From: an uncultured Pelagibacteraceae bacterium
GTDB lineage: Bacteria; Pseudomonadota; Alphaproteobacteria; Pelagibacterales; Pelagibacteraceae
Reading direction: 5' to 3'
Assembly (NCBI GenBank): GCA_902571055.1
Contig: CACGAM010000002.1
Span: forward strand, 62,001 to 126,000
DNA length: 64,000 nt
A model generated the notes under the pieces. That model searched no databases and was not told where the DNA came from. It was given only the letters and a program-made list of their open reading frames with translations. Below, piece by piece: positions 28,363 through 36,907 of this stretch. The position numbers and the translations under genes were made by a program. Position 1 is the first letter of the stretch. Each line of letters begins with the position of its first letter.

Positions 28363-28530
28363 ATGACAAAAAAATTAAATAATCTTGATAAAGATCACAA
28401 GCATGAAGAATTAAACAATATATGCGAAAACTGCAGCATAGAAAATGAAACAGTTTATCAAAATTTAATACTTACTGGTTTTAAAGTTTGTGAGTCATGC
28501 AGAATATCGAAAACTATATATCCAGTCTAA
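28363..28530 (+). CDS. 55-residue zinc-ribbon protein
   Basis: This ORF is below the track cutoff. It contains two CxxC knuckles, CENC at about residues 21-24 and CESC at about 43-46, spaced 18 residues apart, which is a typical treble-clef/zinc-ribbon layout. The N terminus is acidic and lysine-rich with two histidines. A TATAAG lies seven bases upstream. Its TAA overlaps the convergent Yip1 gene stop by CTAA, the same junction type used at five other gene pairs here, which supports its being real. Function is unknown; it may be a small regulator or ribosome-associated protein. Confidence 0.7.
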   Translation: MTKKLNNLDKDHKHEELNNICENCSIENETVYQNLILTGFKVCESCRISKTIYPV

Positions 28531-29072
28531 ACAGAGTTTCCCACTGGTAATGCACTCATCCTGCTCATAACAAAAGATACAGATAAAAACACAATTATTA
28601 AAAAGGATAGGAAAATAATTCCAAAAGATTTAAAGTTTGATTTAATATTTAGTACTTGTTTAGTTGATATTATTAATGAGGCAAATATCCAAAACTGTGT
28701 TAAAAAAATTACAGGAATAACAAGTTCAGGTGTAACTGCAAAAAACCTTATTAATCCTGGTGAATGAGCGTATCCGACAGATACCAAAATTTTTTTAAAG
28801 GGAACTTTTTGATCTTTATCTGGAAAAATCTTTACACCAATCACAAAAATAAATATTGACCAGAGAAACCATGTTAAAATTGCTGTCAATCCAGATAGAC
28901 CTATAGAAGTTTTAATTATTGTATTCGCTGCTACAGCACCTGCAACACCATCAAGTATCATTATTAATCCTGCAAAATAAATTGCAGCTTCACCAAAATA
29001 TTTATTATCTTTGTAAAGAGATTTATCCAGTTTTAAAGATTTAAAAAAAATATTTAAAAACTCTGCTAGCAT
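28527..29072 (-). CDS. Yip1-family integral membrane protein
   Basis: The 181-residue protein has about five hydrophobic segments and the sequence pattern of the YIP1 family (PF04893-like): AAIYFAGLIMILDGVAGAV, a central ILTWFLWSIFIFVIGVKIF, VSVGYAHSPGLIRFF and a terminal hydrophobic helix. Bacterial members are inner-membrane proteins of unknown role. It follows the DmdA-like gene by 11 bases on the same strand and may be the last gene of that operon. Confidence 0.75.
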   Translation of the reverse strand: MLAEFLNIFFKSLKLDKSLYKDNKYFGEAAIYFAGLIMILDGVAGAVAANTIIKTSIGLSGLTAILTWFLWSIFIFVIGVKIFPDKDQKVPFKKILVSVGYAHSPGLIRFFAVTPELVIPVIFLTQFWIFASLIISTKQVLNIKSNFKSFGIIFLSFLIIVFLSVSFVMSRMSALPVGNSV

Positions 29073-29083
29073 TTTTAAATAAA

Positions 29084-30442
29084 TTATCCTTTTACTACTT
29101 CTCTCGTATTAGCATTATAAGACTCTGTAAAAGGTATATCGACAACTACTGCATCGACAGGCTCTCCTGGTTTTTCGGAATATTTCTCTGGCAAATGAAT
29201 TTTATACTTTGATCCTGGTTTACCTTTAGGAAAGCCATTTGCATTTAAAGTTCCATCATAAGGAACATATCCCATTGCAATATTTGTTTTTTTTTCTGGG
29301 TGATACCAAGGTGAGGTAATAAAACCTATTGGTTCACCTCCACCTTCTCCAGATACTAGCCAAAAATCTGGTGCGTATTCTTCTATTGGCTTTCCTCCTA
29401 GTTCCATTCCAACTAATTGAAGTTTGTATGGTTTTTTTCCATCTCTTATTTCATCTCTCATTTGTTCAAGGACCTTTTTACCAACATAGTCTGATTTTTT
29501 ATTCCACTCACCTTTACCAGATAAAGAGACTTGATATCCTAAATTACACTGAAAAGGATTGTGTTGGTAATCCATGTCTTGTCCCCAAGATAGGATTCCA
29601 GCTTGTATTCTTCTATGATGCGCAGGTGCAATTACCATCAGCTTGTGTTTCTTTCCAGCTTCAAGTACTGCATTCCACATATCTTCAGCATATAGTGTAG
29701 ACTCCCTTAAATAAATTTCGTAGCCAGCCTCACCAGAAAAACCAGATTGTGAGATAACACAACTTCTTCCTCCAACTTTTGCTTCAGCCAGTCCATAAAA
29801 CGGCATATTATCAAAGTCTACGTGGTCACCACATAAATCCTGCATTAACAACTTTGACTTTGGACCCTGTATTTGAACAGGAGATACATCAATCTCTTCT
29901 ATTTCACAATTAAATCTTCCATCACAGTTAACGCCTTGTAAATACAAAGATATATCACTGTCAGATAAACTAAACCAAAACTCATCTTTAGAAATTCTTA
30001 ATAAAATTGGATCATTCAAAACACCACCATACGCATTACATAGAATTACGTATCTAGCTCTCATAGGAGAAATTTTAGTAGCATCCCTAGTAATTACATA
30101 ATCAACAAACTTTTCTGCTTCTGGACCTTTTACTCTTATTTGTCTTTCAACAGCAACGTTCCACATAGTTACGTGATTTTTAATTGCATCATATTCAACC
30201 ATAGCACCGCCATCCTCTGGTTTTACATATCCTCTTGGATGATAAATTCTATTATATACTGTTGCTCTCCAACAACCTGCTTGCATTGATAAATGCCAAT
30301 AAGGTGATTTTCTTACCCTTGTTGATATCAACATTTCTACTTTTGTTGGTCCACTTTGTCTTAAATTGTATGGTACTTTTCTATCTGACTGATCTACTGA
30401 CGTTATGTGTCTTACTTTGTTATAATCAAACTCTTTAGACAT
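29084..30442 (-). CDS. DmdA/GcvT-like folate-dependent methyltransferase
   Basis: The 452-residue protein is in the aminomethyltransferase (GcvT)/DmdA family, whose members move a methyl or aminomethyl group to tetrahydrofolate. It aligns well by eye with the DMSP demethylase DmdA: HVTMWNVAVERQIRVKGPEAEKFV, GGVLNDPILLRI, SPVQIQGPKSKLLMQ, SQSGFSGEAGYEIYL and GFITSPWYHPEKKTNIAMGYV. It is about 80 residues longer, with an N-terminal extension and a KPEDGG insertion, so I read it as a paralogue with a different methyl donor. It overlaps metF by eight bases and follows ProX/ProW uptake genes, which suggests demethylation of an imported methylated osmolyte. Confidence 0.82.
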   Translation of the reverse strand: MSKEFDYNKVRHITSVDQSDRKVPYNLRQSGPTKVEMLISTRVRKSPYWHLSMQAGCWRATVYNRIYHPRGYVKPEDGGAMVEYDAIKNHVTMWNVAVERQIRVKGPEAEKFVDYVITRDATKISPMRARYVILCNAYGGVLNDPILLRISKDEFWFSLSDSDISLYLQGVNCDGRFNCEIEEIDVSPVQIQGPKSKLLMQDLCGDHVDFDNMPFYGLAEAKVGGRSCVISQSGFSGEAGYEIYLRESTLYAEDMWNAVLEAGKKHKLMVIAPAHHRRIQAGILSWGQDMDYQHNPFQCNLGYQVSLSGKGEWNKKSDYVGKKVLEQMRDEIRDGKKPYKLQLVGMELGGKPIEEYAPDFWLVSGEGGGEPIGFITSPWYHPEKKTNIAMGYVPYDGTLNANGFPKGKPGSKYKIHLPEKYSEKPGEPVDAVVVDIPFTESYNANTREVVKG

Positions 30443-31163
30443 AATTATTCTCCATCAACCATTTGTTGGTTTCTTTAAGTCCTCCAAAAGTATAAATATG
30501 AAAGTGATCTGTATGATCTTTTAATTTTCCTATTATATCGTTAGGGTCCTTAGGTCTCATTAAATCTAATGCCTTACTAAAATTAGATTTAAGAAAGTTT
30601 ATGGAATTTTTTGCACCAACAATATTAGCAAATTTAATTAAACTTGTAATTTTTAGTGGCCCAGTAATTCCTACATGAACTGGTACTGTCTGCTTAGAAA
30701 TAAAATCTATTATTGGCTGAGGATCTAACAACCATTGTGTAACAATATAATCAGCATAAGGCTTTTTATCTTGCATAGCTTTTTCTAATTCTGAATCGGA
30801 TATATCAGGACTCCCCTCTGGATGTCCAGCAATTCCTATTTTTAATCCTTCAAAATACCCTGTCTCTAATAATTGAATTGAACTCTCGAATTTACCTACA
30901 GGTTCTCTACTGCCCCCAATGACTAGGCACTGTTTAACACCTAGGTCTTTGCACATATCAATATACTCTTTTAGATGATTATTATTCTCAATTGATCTAG
31001 CTGGTATATGGGGTATTGGATTACATCCCTTTCTAACCAACTCTCCTGCTTTTTCAGCTGTTTCTTTGTGATCTCCACCCGGTAGAAAAGTAATATAGAC
31101 ATCTTTTAATGCTGGAATTGTATCTATATCTGTCTTAGGACCAATTTCTAAAGAAAAATTCAT
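30435..31163 (-). CDS. metF: Short MetF-like methylenetetrahydrofolate reductase
   Basis: The 242-residue TIM-barrel protein matches MetF: SLEIGPKTDID at the start, YITFLPGGDHKETAEKAG, GCNPIPHIPARSIEN, QCLVIGGSREPVG, GIAGHPEGSPDI and VPVHVGITGPLK. It is about 50 residues shorter than typical MetF. Coupled by overlap to the DmdA-like gene, it likely runs in the oxidative direction, converting 5-methyl-THF from demethylation to methylene-THF, rather than supplying methionine synthesis. Confidence 0.87.
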   Translation of the reverse strand: MNFSLEIGPKTDIDTIPALKDVYITFLPGGDHKETAEKAGELVRKGCNPIPHIPARSIENNNHLKEYIDMCKDLGVKQCLVIGGSREPVGKFESSIQLLETGYFEGLKIGIAGHPEGSPDISDSELEKAMQDKKPYADYIVTQWLLDPQPIIDFISKQTVPVHVGITGPLKITSLIKFANIVGAKNSINFLKSNFSKALDLMRPKDPNDIIGKLKDHTDHFHIYTFGGLKETNKWLMENNYV

Positions 31164-31224
31164 TAGTCAATTCTTATTTATTTTATAAAGCCTGTCTATA
31201 AAAATCGTTTGTGAATGGGTGAGA

Positions 31225-32106
31225 CTATTTTTTTTGTCCTCTATGCTTTTGTATCCTCTGACCGTACTGTTGGGTTACCCTATCAAATATAATTGCCAAA
31301 GCTACAATTGCCAGTCCATTCATCAATCCTGAGGCTAAATACTGATTAGAAATAGCTTGTAATATTGGAATTCCTAATCCTTTAACCCCGATCATAGAAG
31401 CAATTACAACCATTGCTAATGCCATCATAATAGTTTGATTAACCCCTGCAAAAATAGTAGGCAAAGATAAAGGTATTTGTACTGTTCTTAACTTCTGCAT
31501 GGTAGTAGCACCAAAAGCCTCACTTGCCTCTAATGTCTCTTTGTCTACCTCTCTTATTCCCAAATTTGTTAATCTAACAATGGGTGGTAATGCATAAACA
31601 CAAACAGCTAATAACCCTGGAACTTTACCTATCCCCAGAAGCATAATAATTGGAATTAGGTAAACAAAACTGGGGATTGTTTGCATCATGTCCAAAATGG
31701 GTAATATAGCTTTCTCAGCTCTATTAGATTTAGACATTAAGATACCAATTGGAATTCCAACAGCAACACAAACTAATGTAGCTACAGAAATTATAGCTAC
31801 TGTAGCCATACAATTTTTCCACATTCCAAAGTAACCTATTACTAAAAAGCTTAAAACTGTTCCTAAGGCTAGTTTATAACTTCTAGAACCAACCCATGCT
31901 AAGAACCCAAAAGCAAAAATTACTATTGGCCACGGGGCACCAACTAATAATTTTTCTAACCAAATTAAAAATGACAACAATGGATCAAAAAAGCTTTCGA
32001 TCCCATCACCGTATTCTCTTGAAAATTCTTTAAAATTTTGATCAATTCCTTTTTTTAAATCACGAAGTGATTGTCTATCCATTACTGGAATTTTGTTGAA
32101 ATCCAT
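31225..32106 (-). CDS. proW: Quaternary-amine ABC transporter permease, ProW type
   Basis: The 293-residue inner-membrane protein has ProW/OpuAB features: several helices, the GIPIGILMSKSNR entry to the transport domain, the conserved MMQTIPSFVYLIPIIMLLGIGKVPG, and the EAA-type coupling loop EVDKETLEASEAFGATTMQKLRTVQIPLSLP that contacts the ATPase. It imports compatible solutes such as glycine betaine or proline betaine. It lies downstream of proX with a strong hairpin between. No ATPase gene is adjacent. Confidence 0.92.
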   Translation of the reverse strand: MDFNKIPVMDRQSLRDLKKGIDQNFKEFSREYGDGIESFFDPLLSFLIWLEKLLVGAPWPIVIFAFGFLAWVGSRSYKLALGTVLSFLVIGYFGMWKNCMATVAIISVATLVCVAVGIPIGILMSKSNRAEKAILPILDMMQTIPSFVYLIPIIMLLGIGKVPGLLAVCVYALPPIVRLTNLGIREVDKETLEASEAFGATTMQKLRTVQIPLSLPTIFAGVNQTIMMALAMVVIASMIGVKGLGIPILQAISNQYLASGLMNGLAIVALAIIFDRVTQQYGQRIQKHRGQKK

Positions 32107-32120
32107 TTTAAGATAATACT

Positions 32121-32152
32121 ACAAACGAGCCTGTTAATACAGGCTCGTTTGT
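32121..32152 (-). terminator. 13-bp perfect hairpin between proX and proW
   Basis: ACAAACGAGCCTG and CAGGCTCGTTTGT form a perfect 13-base stem around a 6-base loop, 11 bases after the proX stop. There is no T-run after it on the minus strand, so it is unlikely to be a full Rho-independent terminator. It more likely acts as an attenuator or 3' RNase barrier that raises ProX levels over ProW, as is common between binding-protein and permease genes. Confidence 0.75.
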
Positions 32153-32163
32153 TAGATTTATTT

Positions 32164-33183
32164 TTATAAACCAATACCTTTTCTAATTTTATCTGCCGTA
32201 GATTTAGGTACCCATTTTGACCATACTTCTGGATATCTTACCAAAAACTCAACAGCTGCATCTGCTCCATCAGCTTGTTGCTCAGCCATATAAACTAACA
32301 TACCGTTCATAACGTCTCCAGGGTATGTTCTTTTTTTGAAATAGTTCATACCAGCTTTACCTGCTGAACTTTTATAGTTATCAGATACTACAGTAAATAC
32401 CTCTGATTTTACCCAAGATGATTTTTTTGGACTTGCACATTCCTGTTCAGGTTTTGATAAACAGTTATCCCAATTATCTTTACCTGCATACTCGCCCATA
32501 TCAACAGCTTGTAAGTTATATTTTCCAACTAATGAAGTTGGTGACCAATAATAACCAAACCAGTTTTCACCTCTTTCAGCAGCTTTTGCGATTGAACCGT
32601 CTAAACCTGCAGCTGAACCTGTTTCAACTATTGCCCAACCTTTAGCTTCCATTTCCCATGCTCTAAAATGGTTTCTGTTACTCAATTCACAGTTCCATCC
32701 TGGAGGACAGATATGAAAACCACCTTTAGACGGATCTTCTGGATGTGGGAACAGATCAGGTCTTTTTAAAATCTCATCTGCTGATGTAAGCTCAGGATGT
32801 TTTGCTAAAGTGTGTGGAAGTACCCACCAACCTTCACCTAAACCTGTAATTGGAGCCTTGTTAATAGAGTGTAATCTTCCTTCTTTAACAGCAGCCTCTA
32901 ACTCAACAATTGCTGCATTAGCCCAAAATTCTGGTGCAACATCGGGCTCACCTTTTTCTTGCATAGAAGTAAAGGTAGGCATTGTTGCTCCAGGCACTAG
33001 TTCAACGTTACAACCAAACCCTTCTTCTAAAATAACTTTATCTACCTCAGCCATAAAATTTGCTGAAGCCCAGTTCATATTTGCAATGGTTATGTCTCCG
33101 CATTCTGCATTAGCAGACACATTATATGAATTAAAACCAAGAACAAATAGAGCTGAAATTAGTATTTTTTTTATTATTTTCAT
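32164..33183 (-). CDS. proX: Glycine betaine-type ABC substrate-binding protein, ProX family
   Basis: The 339-residue periplasmic protein has a signal peptide (MKIIKKILISALFVLGFNSYNVSANA) and a ProX/OpuAC fold (ITIANMNWASANFMAEVDKVIL, GEPDVAPEFWANA, ENWFGYYWSPTSLVGKYNL). Several tryptophans suit the cation-pi cage of a quaternary-amine binder. The start has a strong Shine-Dalgarno (AAGGAGAG). It is first in an operon continuing to proW, metF and the DmdA-like gene, so its ligand is probably the methylated compound that is demethylated there. Confidence 0.92.
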   Translation of the reverse strand: MKIIKKILISALFVLGFNSYNVSANAECGDITIANMNWASANFMAEVDKVILEEGFGCNVELVPGATMPTFTSMQEKGEPDVAPEFWANAAIVELEAAVKEGRLHSINKAPITGLGEGWWVLPHTLAKHPELTSADEILKRPDLFPHPEDPSKGGFHICPPGWNCELSNRNHFRAWEMEAKGWAIVETGSAAGLDGSIAKAAERGENWFGYYWSPTSLVGKYNLQAVDMGEYAGKDNWDNCLSKPEQECASPKKSSWVKSEVFTVVSDNYKSSAGKAGMNYFKKRTYPGDVMNGMLVYMAEQQADGADAAVEFLVRYPEVWSKWVPKSTADKIRKGIGL

Positions 33184-33221
33184 TATTTTCTCTCCTTAAG
33201 ATTAAAATTGAATCTGAACAC

Positions 33222-33250
33222 AATATGGAAAAAAATGCAAATTTGTTTCA
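33222..33250 (-). promoter_or_regulatory. Candidate promoter of proX operon
   Basis: On the minus strand TTGAAA (33245-33250, 5 of 6 to the -35 consensus) is followed after 17 bases by CATATT (33222-33227, 4 of 6 to the -10 consensus). A start about 30 bases before the proX ATG would leave room for the AAGGAG ribosome-binding site. This is the best-formed promoter I can see in the window. Confidence 0.45.
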
Positions 33251-33316
33251 ACCTCAAGTAGTGTTAATATTGTCCTTATACTTGGAATTAAAAAAAAATT
33301 AACATAAATCTCAATT

Positions 33317-33943
33317 ATGGCTCAAAAAGATATTGGAAACAAAACACCACTTCATGAATTAAAAACTACAGAGCAGGTTATGAAGTATTATGACGAGTGG
33401 AGTAAAAATAATAAATACAATAAAGATATGTTCGAATGGGAATACTCTGGCCCTAAAGAAACTTCAGAAACTCTCTCAAAATACCAAAATAATAAAGATA
33501 TTAAAATTTATGACGCTGGATGTGGAAGTGGATTAGTAGGTATTGAATTGAAAAAATATGGATTCAATTATTTTGATGGTGGAGACATTTCTAAAGAATT
33601 ACTAAATCAGGTTCCGGATAATTTATATAACAAACTAGAGCAAATTGATTTAAATAAAAAAATTGATAAAGAAGACAATTTTTACGATGTTGTAATGTGT
33701 GTTGGTACATTTACATTTGCACATGTAAAAGCTCACGCTTTAGATGAATTTGTACGTATTACTAAGAAAAATGGATTAATTTGTTTTACTATAAATGAAG
33801 CTATATATATTAATTATGGATTTAAAAGTAAGATTGAAAGTTTGGTTGATAACAAAAAAATAAAAGAAATTAAATTATTTAAATCAAATTATTTAGCAAG
33901 CAAAGATGTTAATGCTTGGTTAGGGTTATACAAAGTTTTATGA
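33317..33943 (+). CDS. Class I SAM-dependent methyltransferase
   Basis: The 208-residue protein carries SAM motif I (IKIYDAGCGSGLVGIELKKYGF), an acidic motif II (FDGGDISKELL) and a motif IV-like NFYDVVMCVGTFTFAHV, the usual layout of a class I small-molecule methyltransferase. The N terminus resembles Williams-Beuren-type methyltransferases (TPLHELKTTEQVMKYYDEWS). The stop overlaps the ATG of the next gene (ATGA), linking it with the APS-kinase-like gene. The substrate is unknown. Confidence 0.85.
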   Translation: MAQKDIGNKTPLHELKTTEQVMKYYDEWSKNNKYNKDMFEWEYSGPKETSETLSKYQNNKDIKIYDAGCGSGLVGIELKKYGFNYFDGGDISKELLNQVPDNLYNKLEQIDLNKKIDKEDNFYDVVMCVGTFTFAHVKAHALDEFVRITKKNGLICFTINEAIYINYGFKSKIESLVDNKKIKEIKLFKSNYLASKDVNAWLGLYKVL

Positions 33944-34350
33944 AAATAATATTAATAATGGGACTTCCCGGAGCTGGCAAGACTACATTGGCGGATGAAC
34001 TAGCTCCAATGATTAATGCAAAAAGATTAAATGCAGACGAGGTTAGAAAGGCTGCTAATGATTGGGATTTTTCTGCGGAGGGAAGGAAAAGACAAGCTAA
34101 GAGGATGGCTGAATTTGCAATTAAATTAAAAAATGAAGGAAATAATGTTATCGCTGATTTTATAGCTCCAACACCAGCTGCAAGAGCGTTATTTCCTGCA
34201 GATTATGTAGTTTGGGTTGATACTATTAAAGAGGGTAGATTTGATGATACTAATCAAATGTTTGTCAAACCTGAAAAATATAATTTTCATGTTACATCAC
34301 AAGATGCTAAAATTTGGGCAATTAAAATAATTGAGGATTTAAAAAAATAA
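33940..34350 (+). CDS. APS-kinase-like P-loop kinase
   Basis: I start this gene at the ATG at 33940, giving 136 residues that begin MKIILIMGLPGAGKTTLA with a classical Walker A. The following ADEVRKAANDWDFSAEGRKRQAKRMAEFA mirrors the adenylylsulfate kinase (CysC) core, and VIADFIAPTPAARALF matches its second half. It is short for CysC. SAR11 is generally reported to lack assimilatory sulfate reduction, so a kinase for another nucleotide or sugar is likely. Its neighbours are a methyltransferase and, past the autotransporter gene, a nucleotidyltransferase. Confidence 0.72.
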   Translation: MKIILIMGLPGAGKTTLADELAPMINAKRLNADEVRKAANDWDFSAEGRKRQAKRMAEFAIKLKNEGNNVIADFIAPTPAARALFPADYVVWVDTIKEGRFDDTNQMFVKPEKYNFHVTSQDAKIWAIKIIEDLKK

Positions 34351-34382
34351 GTTGTATTTTTATTTAAATAATTCTTTAATTT

Positions 34383-36851
34383 ATGGACATGAAGTTTTTA
34401 TTGGTATTGTTTGTTTTTATAATAATTAATTTCAAAGTTATTGCAGGTATAACGGATTTAAATGATCCCATGAATGTTCATACTGGAAATGCTTCATTAA
34501 CAATAAATCAAACTCCTGCTGGTTTGGTATTTAACAATGATGGAACTAAAATGTTTACAACAGGTTCTGTTTCTACCGATGACGAAATTAATGAATGGGA
34601 TCTAACAACTGCATTTGATGTGTCAACCGCAAGTTTTGTAGATAGACTTTCAGTTGTAACTGGTGATCTTGTATGGGATAGCGAACCATTTGGATTAACT
34701 TTTAATGATGATGGAACTAAATTATTTCTTATGGGTGCGAAAGATGATGATCTTCATGAAATAACTCTTGGCACTGCATACGATTTATCAACTTATGATG
34801 ATACAACAGTAGTTGTTTGGGATATATCTACTTTAGATGTTAGAGCTTGTGGAATAACTTTCAATAATGATGGAACCAAACTATTTATTTCAGGATTTAC
34901 GGACAGTACAATTATAGAAGTTCCATTAAGTACACCTTATAGTATTGCAGAATCATCTAGAGGTACTCCAGAAGAATATAGCGTGTTCGCTAATGATCGG
35001 CTTCCACGAGATGTTGATTTTAATAGTGATGGGACGAAAATGTATATTATTAGTGGTCATGGTAAAGATTTAAGCGAATATACATTAGATACCGCTTTTG
35101 ATTTAAGTGAAGGATTCACACACAAAGGAAGTTACGATGTATCTTCAGAAGATGATGAACCATTTGCAATTGAATTTAATAATGATGGTACAAAAATGTT
35201 TATGTTAGGTTATGAAAACAGTGATAGTGTTCACGAATATTCATTAACAACTGCTTTTGAAATAAATAATACAGCTCCAACACTTTCCTCGTCTTCACCA
35301 TCAGACGGAGCATCAAGCGTTGGTGTAAACGATAATATTGTTTTAACTTTTTCTGAAGTTGTAGATGCTGAAAGTGGAAATATATTAATTAAAAAATCTT
35401 CAGACGACTCAACTGTTGAAACAATCAGTGTTACAGGTACAAAAGTTTCTGGATCAGGTTCTACAGAAATTACAATTAATCCTAGTACAACTTTAGACGG
35501 CGATACGGGTTACTACATAACTATTGCATCAACAGCTTTTGATGATGTAGACAGCGCAGATTATCCAGGAATATCAAGTTCAACTGCACTTAACTTTACT
35601 ACAGAAACAATCGCATCTGAGGCCTCTGATCCTTTTGAAGATAAAACAGTTGTTGCGTTAGTTGAGGCTCAAACAAAGATGCCAAAAAGAATTGTGAAAA
35701 ATGTATCGATACCAATATTTAATCGATTACAGTGGATGAGAAACTATAACGAAGATAGAGAATTATTTAGTCAGGGAATTAAATTTAAATTTTCCGATCC
35801 TAAAATTGCTTCAATTGCAAAAGTAGTTCCTGCAGCTCTTACCGACGATGAAGAAGTCGAAGAAGAAGAAATTAATACTACCTGGTCTTTTTGGAGCGAA
35901 GGAAGTGTTAGTATAGGTAGGGTTGGAGATACGAATGCTTCACATTCAAAAGATATAAATACTAAAGGTATTACTATTGGGTTAGATAACAAAGTAAGCG
36001 ATAGATATCTTTACGGATATACAATTAGATATACTAAAGACGATGTTGATGTTGGAACTCCTGGAACCTCATTAGATACTGATGGTTACAGCCTTTCTAC
36101 CTATGCAAGCCTACTGATGGGTGAAAATAAATTTATCGACGGTATTTTTGGTTTTAGCAAACTTGATTTAAAAAATGTTAGAAAAAGTGGTAGTAATACC
36201 TTGAATGGAGACAGAGATGGAGCACAATTATATGGATCTATAAATTACTCTACTGTTTTAAATAGAAATAATTTAAACATTTCACCAAATATCAGATTTG
36301 ATTTTAGCCATACACGTTTAGAAGAATATTCAGAGACTGGAACCGATGCATTAGATTATGATGATCAAACAATTAAAAATGGTGCTTTATATACCGGTAT
36401 TAACTTAAATAATATATTTAAATTAAATAATATAAATTTAATACCTTCTACTGGTATTGAATTAGGATTAGATATTAGTCCTTCTTCAGATGTTTCTATA
36501 AAATATGTTTCTGATCCCAATACGACTTATACGAGATCAATTGATCAGCAAGAACCAAAAAGTGGTAAAGTAAAATTAGGTTTAGATGTAATTACACAAA
36601 CTGGATTTTCATTGACCACTTTATATGAAAGAAATCAAAGCGAGAACAGTCACAGTGATACATTTTACTTAGGAACAGCCTATATAACATTAAGTGAAGT
36701 TCAATATGCACTTTCTATTCAAGACAATGTTGCGTCTGCTGATTATGGTAAAAAATTAAATGGTTTCGATATTTTATTTGAAACAGATTATGATTTACTT
36801 AGTGAGCATCCCGAGTATGAAGCTAACTTAAAAATTTCTAGTATATTTTAA
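34383..36851 (+). CDS. Autotransporter-like surface protein with propeller repeats
   Basis: The 822-residue exported protein has a signal peptide (KFLLVLFVFIIINFKVIAG). Residues about 45-290 hold five copies of FNNDGTKMF-type blades spaced 53-57 apart, giving a beta-propeller-like region. Residues about 297-408 form a bacterial Ig-like (Big_5-type) domain (APTLSSSSPSDGASSVGVNDNIVLTFSE). From about 500 to the end is a beta-barrel resembling an autotransporter translocator, ending in phenylalanine as outer-membrane barrels do. A second ATG at 34392 is an equally good start. It probably displays the propeller on the cell surface; its ligand is unknown. Confidence 0.78.
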   Translation: MDMKFLLVLFVFIIINFKVIAGITDLNDPMNVHTGNASLTINQTPAGLVFNNDGTKMFTTGSVSTDDEINEWDLTTAFDVSTASFVDRLSVVTGDLVWDSEPFGLTFNDDGTKLFLMGAKDDDLHEITLGTAYDLSTYDDTTVVVWDISTLDVRACGITFNNDGTKLFISGFTDSTIIEVPLSTPYSIAESSRGTPEEYSVFANDRLPRDVDFNSDGTKMYIISGHGKDLSEYTLDTAFDLSEGFTHKGSYDVSSEDDEPFAIEFNNDGTKMFMLGYENSDSVHEYSLTTAFEINNTAPTLSSSSPSDGASSVGVNDNIVLTFSEVVDAESGNILIKKSSDDSTVETISVTGTKVSGSGSTEITINPSTTLDGDTGYYITIASTAFDDVDSADYPGISSSTALNFTTETIASEASDPFEDKTVVALVEAQTKMPKRIVKNVSIPIFNRLQWMRNYNEDRELFSQGIKFKFSDPKIASIAKVVPAALTDDEEVEEEEINTTWSFWSEGSVSIGRVGDTNASHSKDINTKGITIGLDNKVSDRYLYGYTIRYTKDDVDVGTPGTSLDTDGYSLSTYASLLMGENKFIDGIFGFSKLDLKNVRKSGSNTLNGDRDGAQLYGSINYSTVLNRNNLNISPNIRFDFSHTRLEEYSETGTDALDYDDQTIKNGALYTGINLNNIFKLNNINLIPSTGIELGLDISPSSDVSIKYVSDPNTTYTRSIDQQEPKSGKVKLGLDVITQTGFSLTTLYERNQSENSHSDTFYLGTAYITLSEVQYALSIQDNVASADYGKKLNGFDILFETDYDLLSEHPEYEANLKISSIF

Positions 36852-36907
36852 ATTAAATACTTTAAATTTCTATATTAAAGAATAAACTATAAATGTCAGG
36901 AGTGTAA

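Noticed and set aside
29084-30442. True DMSP demethylase DmdA
   Set aside because: Many shared motifs, but the protein is about 80 residues longer and differs in the N-terminal substrate region; I kept it as DmdA/GcvT-like without the gene symbol.
33184-33316. Riboswitch or tRNA in the largest intergenic gap
   Set aside because: No cloverleaf, TTCRA-type T-loop or riboswitch-like conserved core found; the gap is explained by divergent promoters and a ribosome-binding site.
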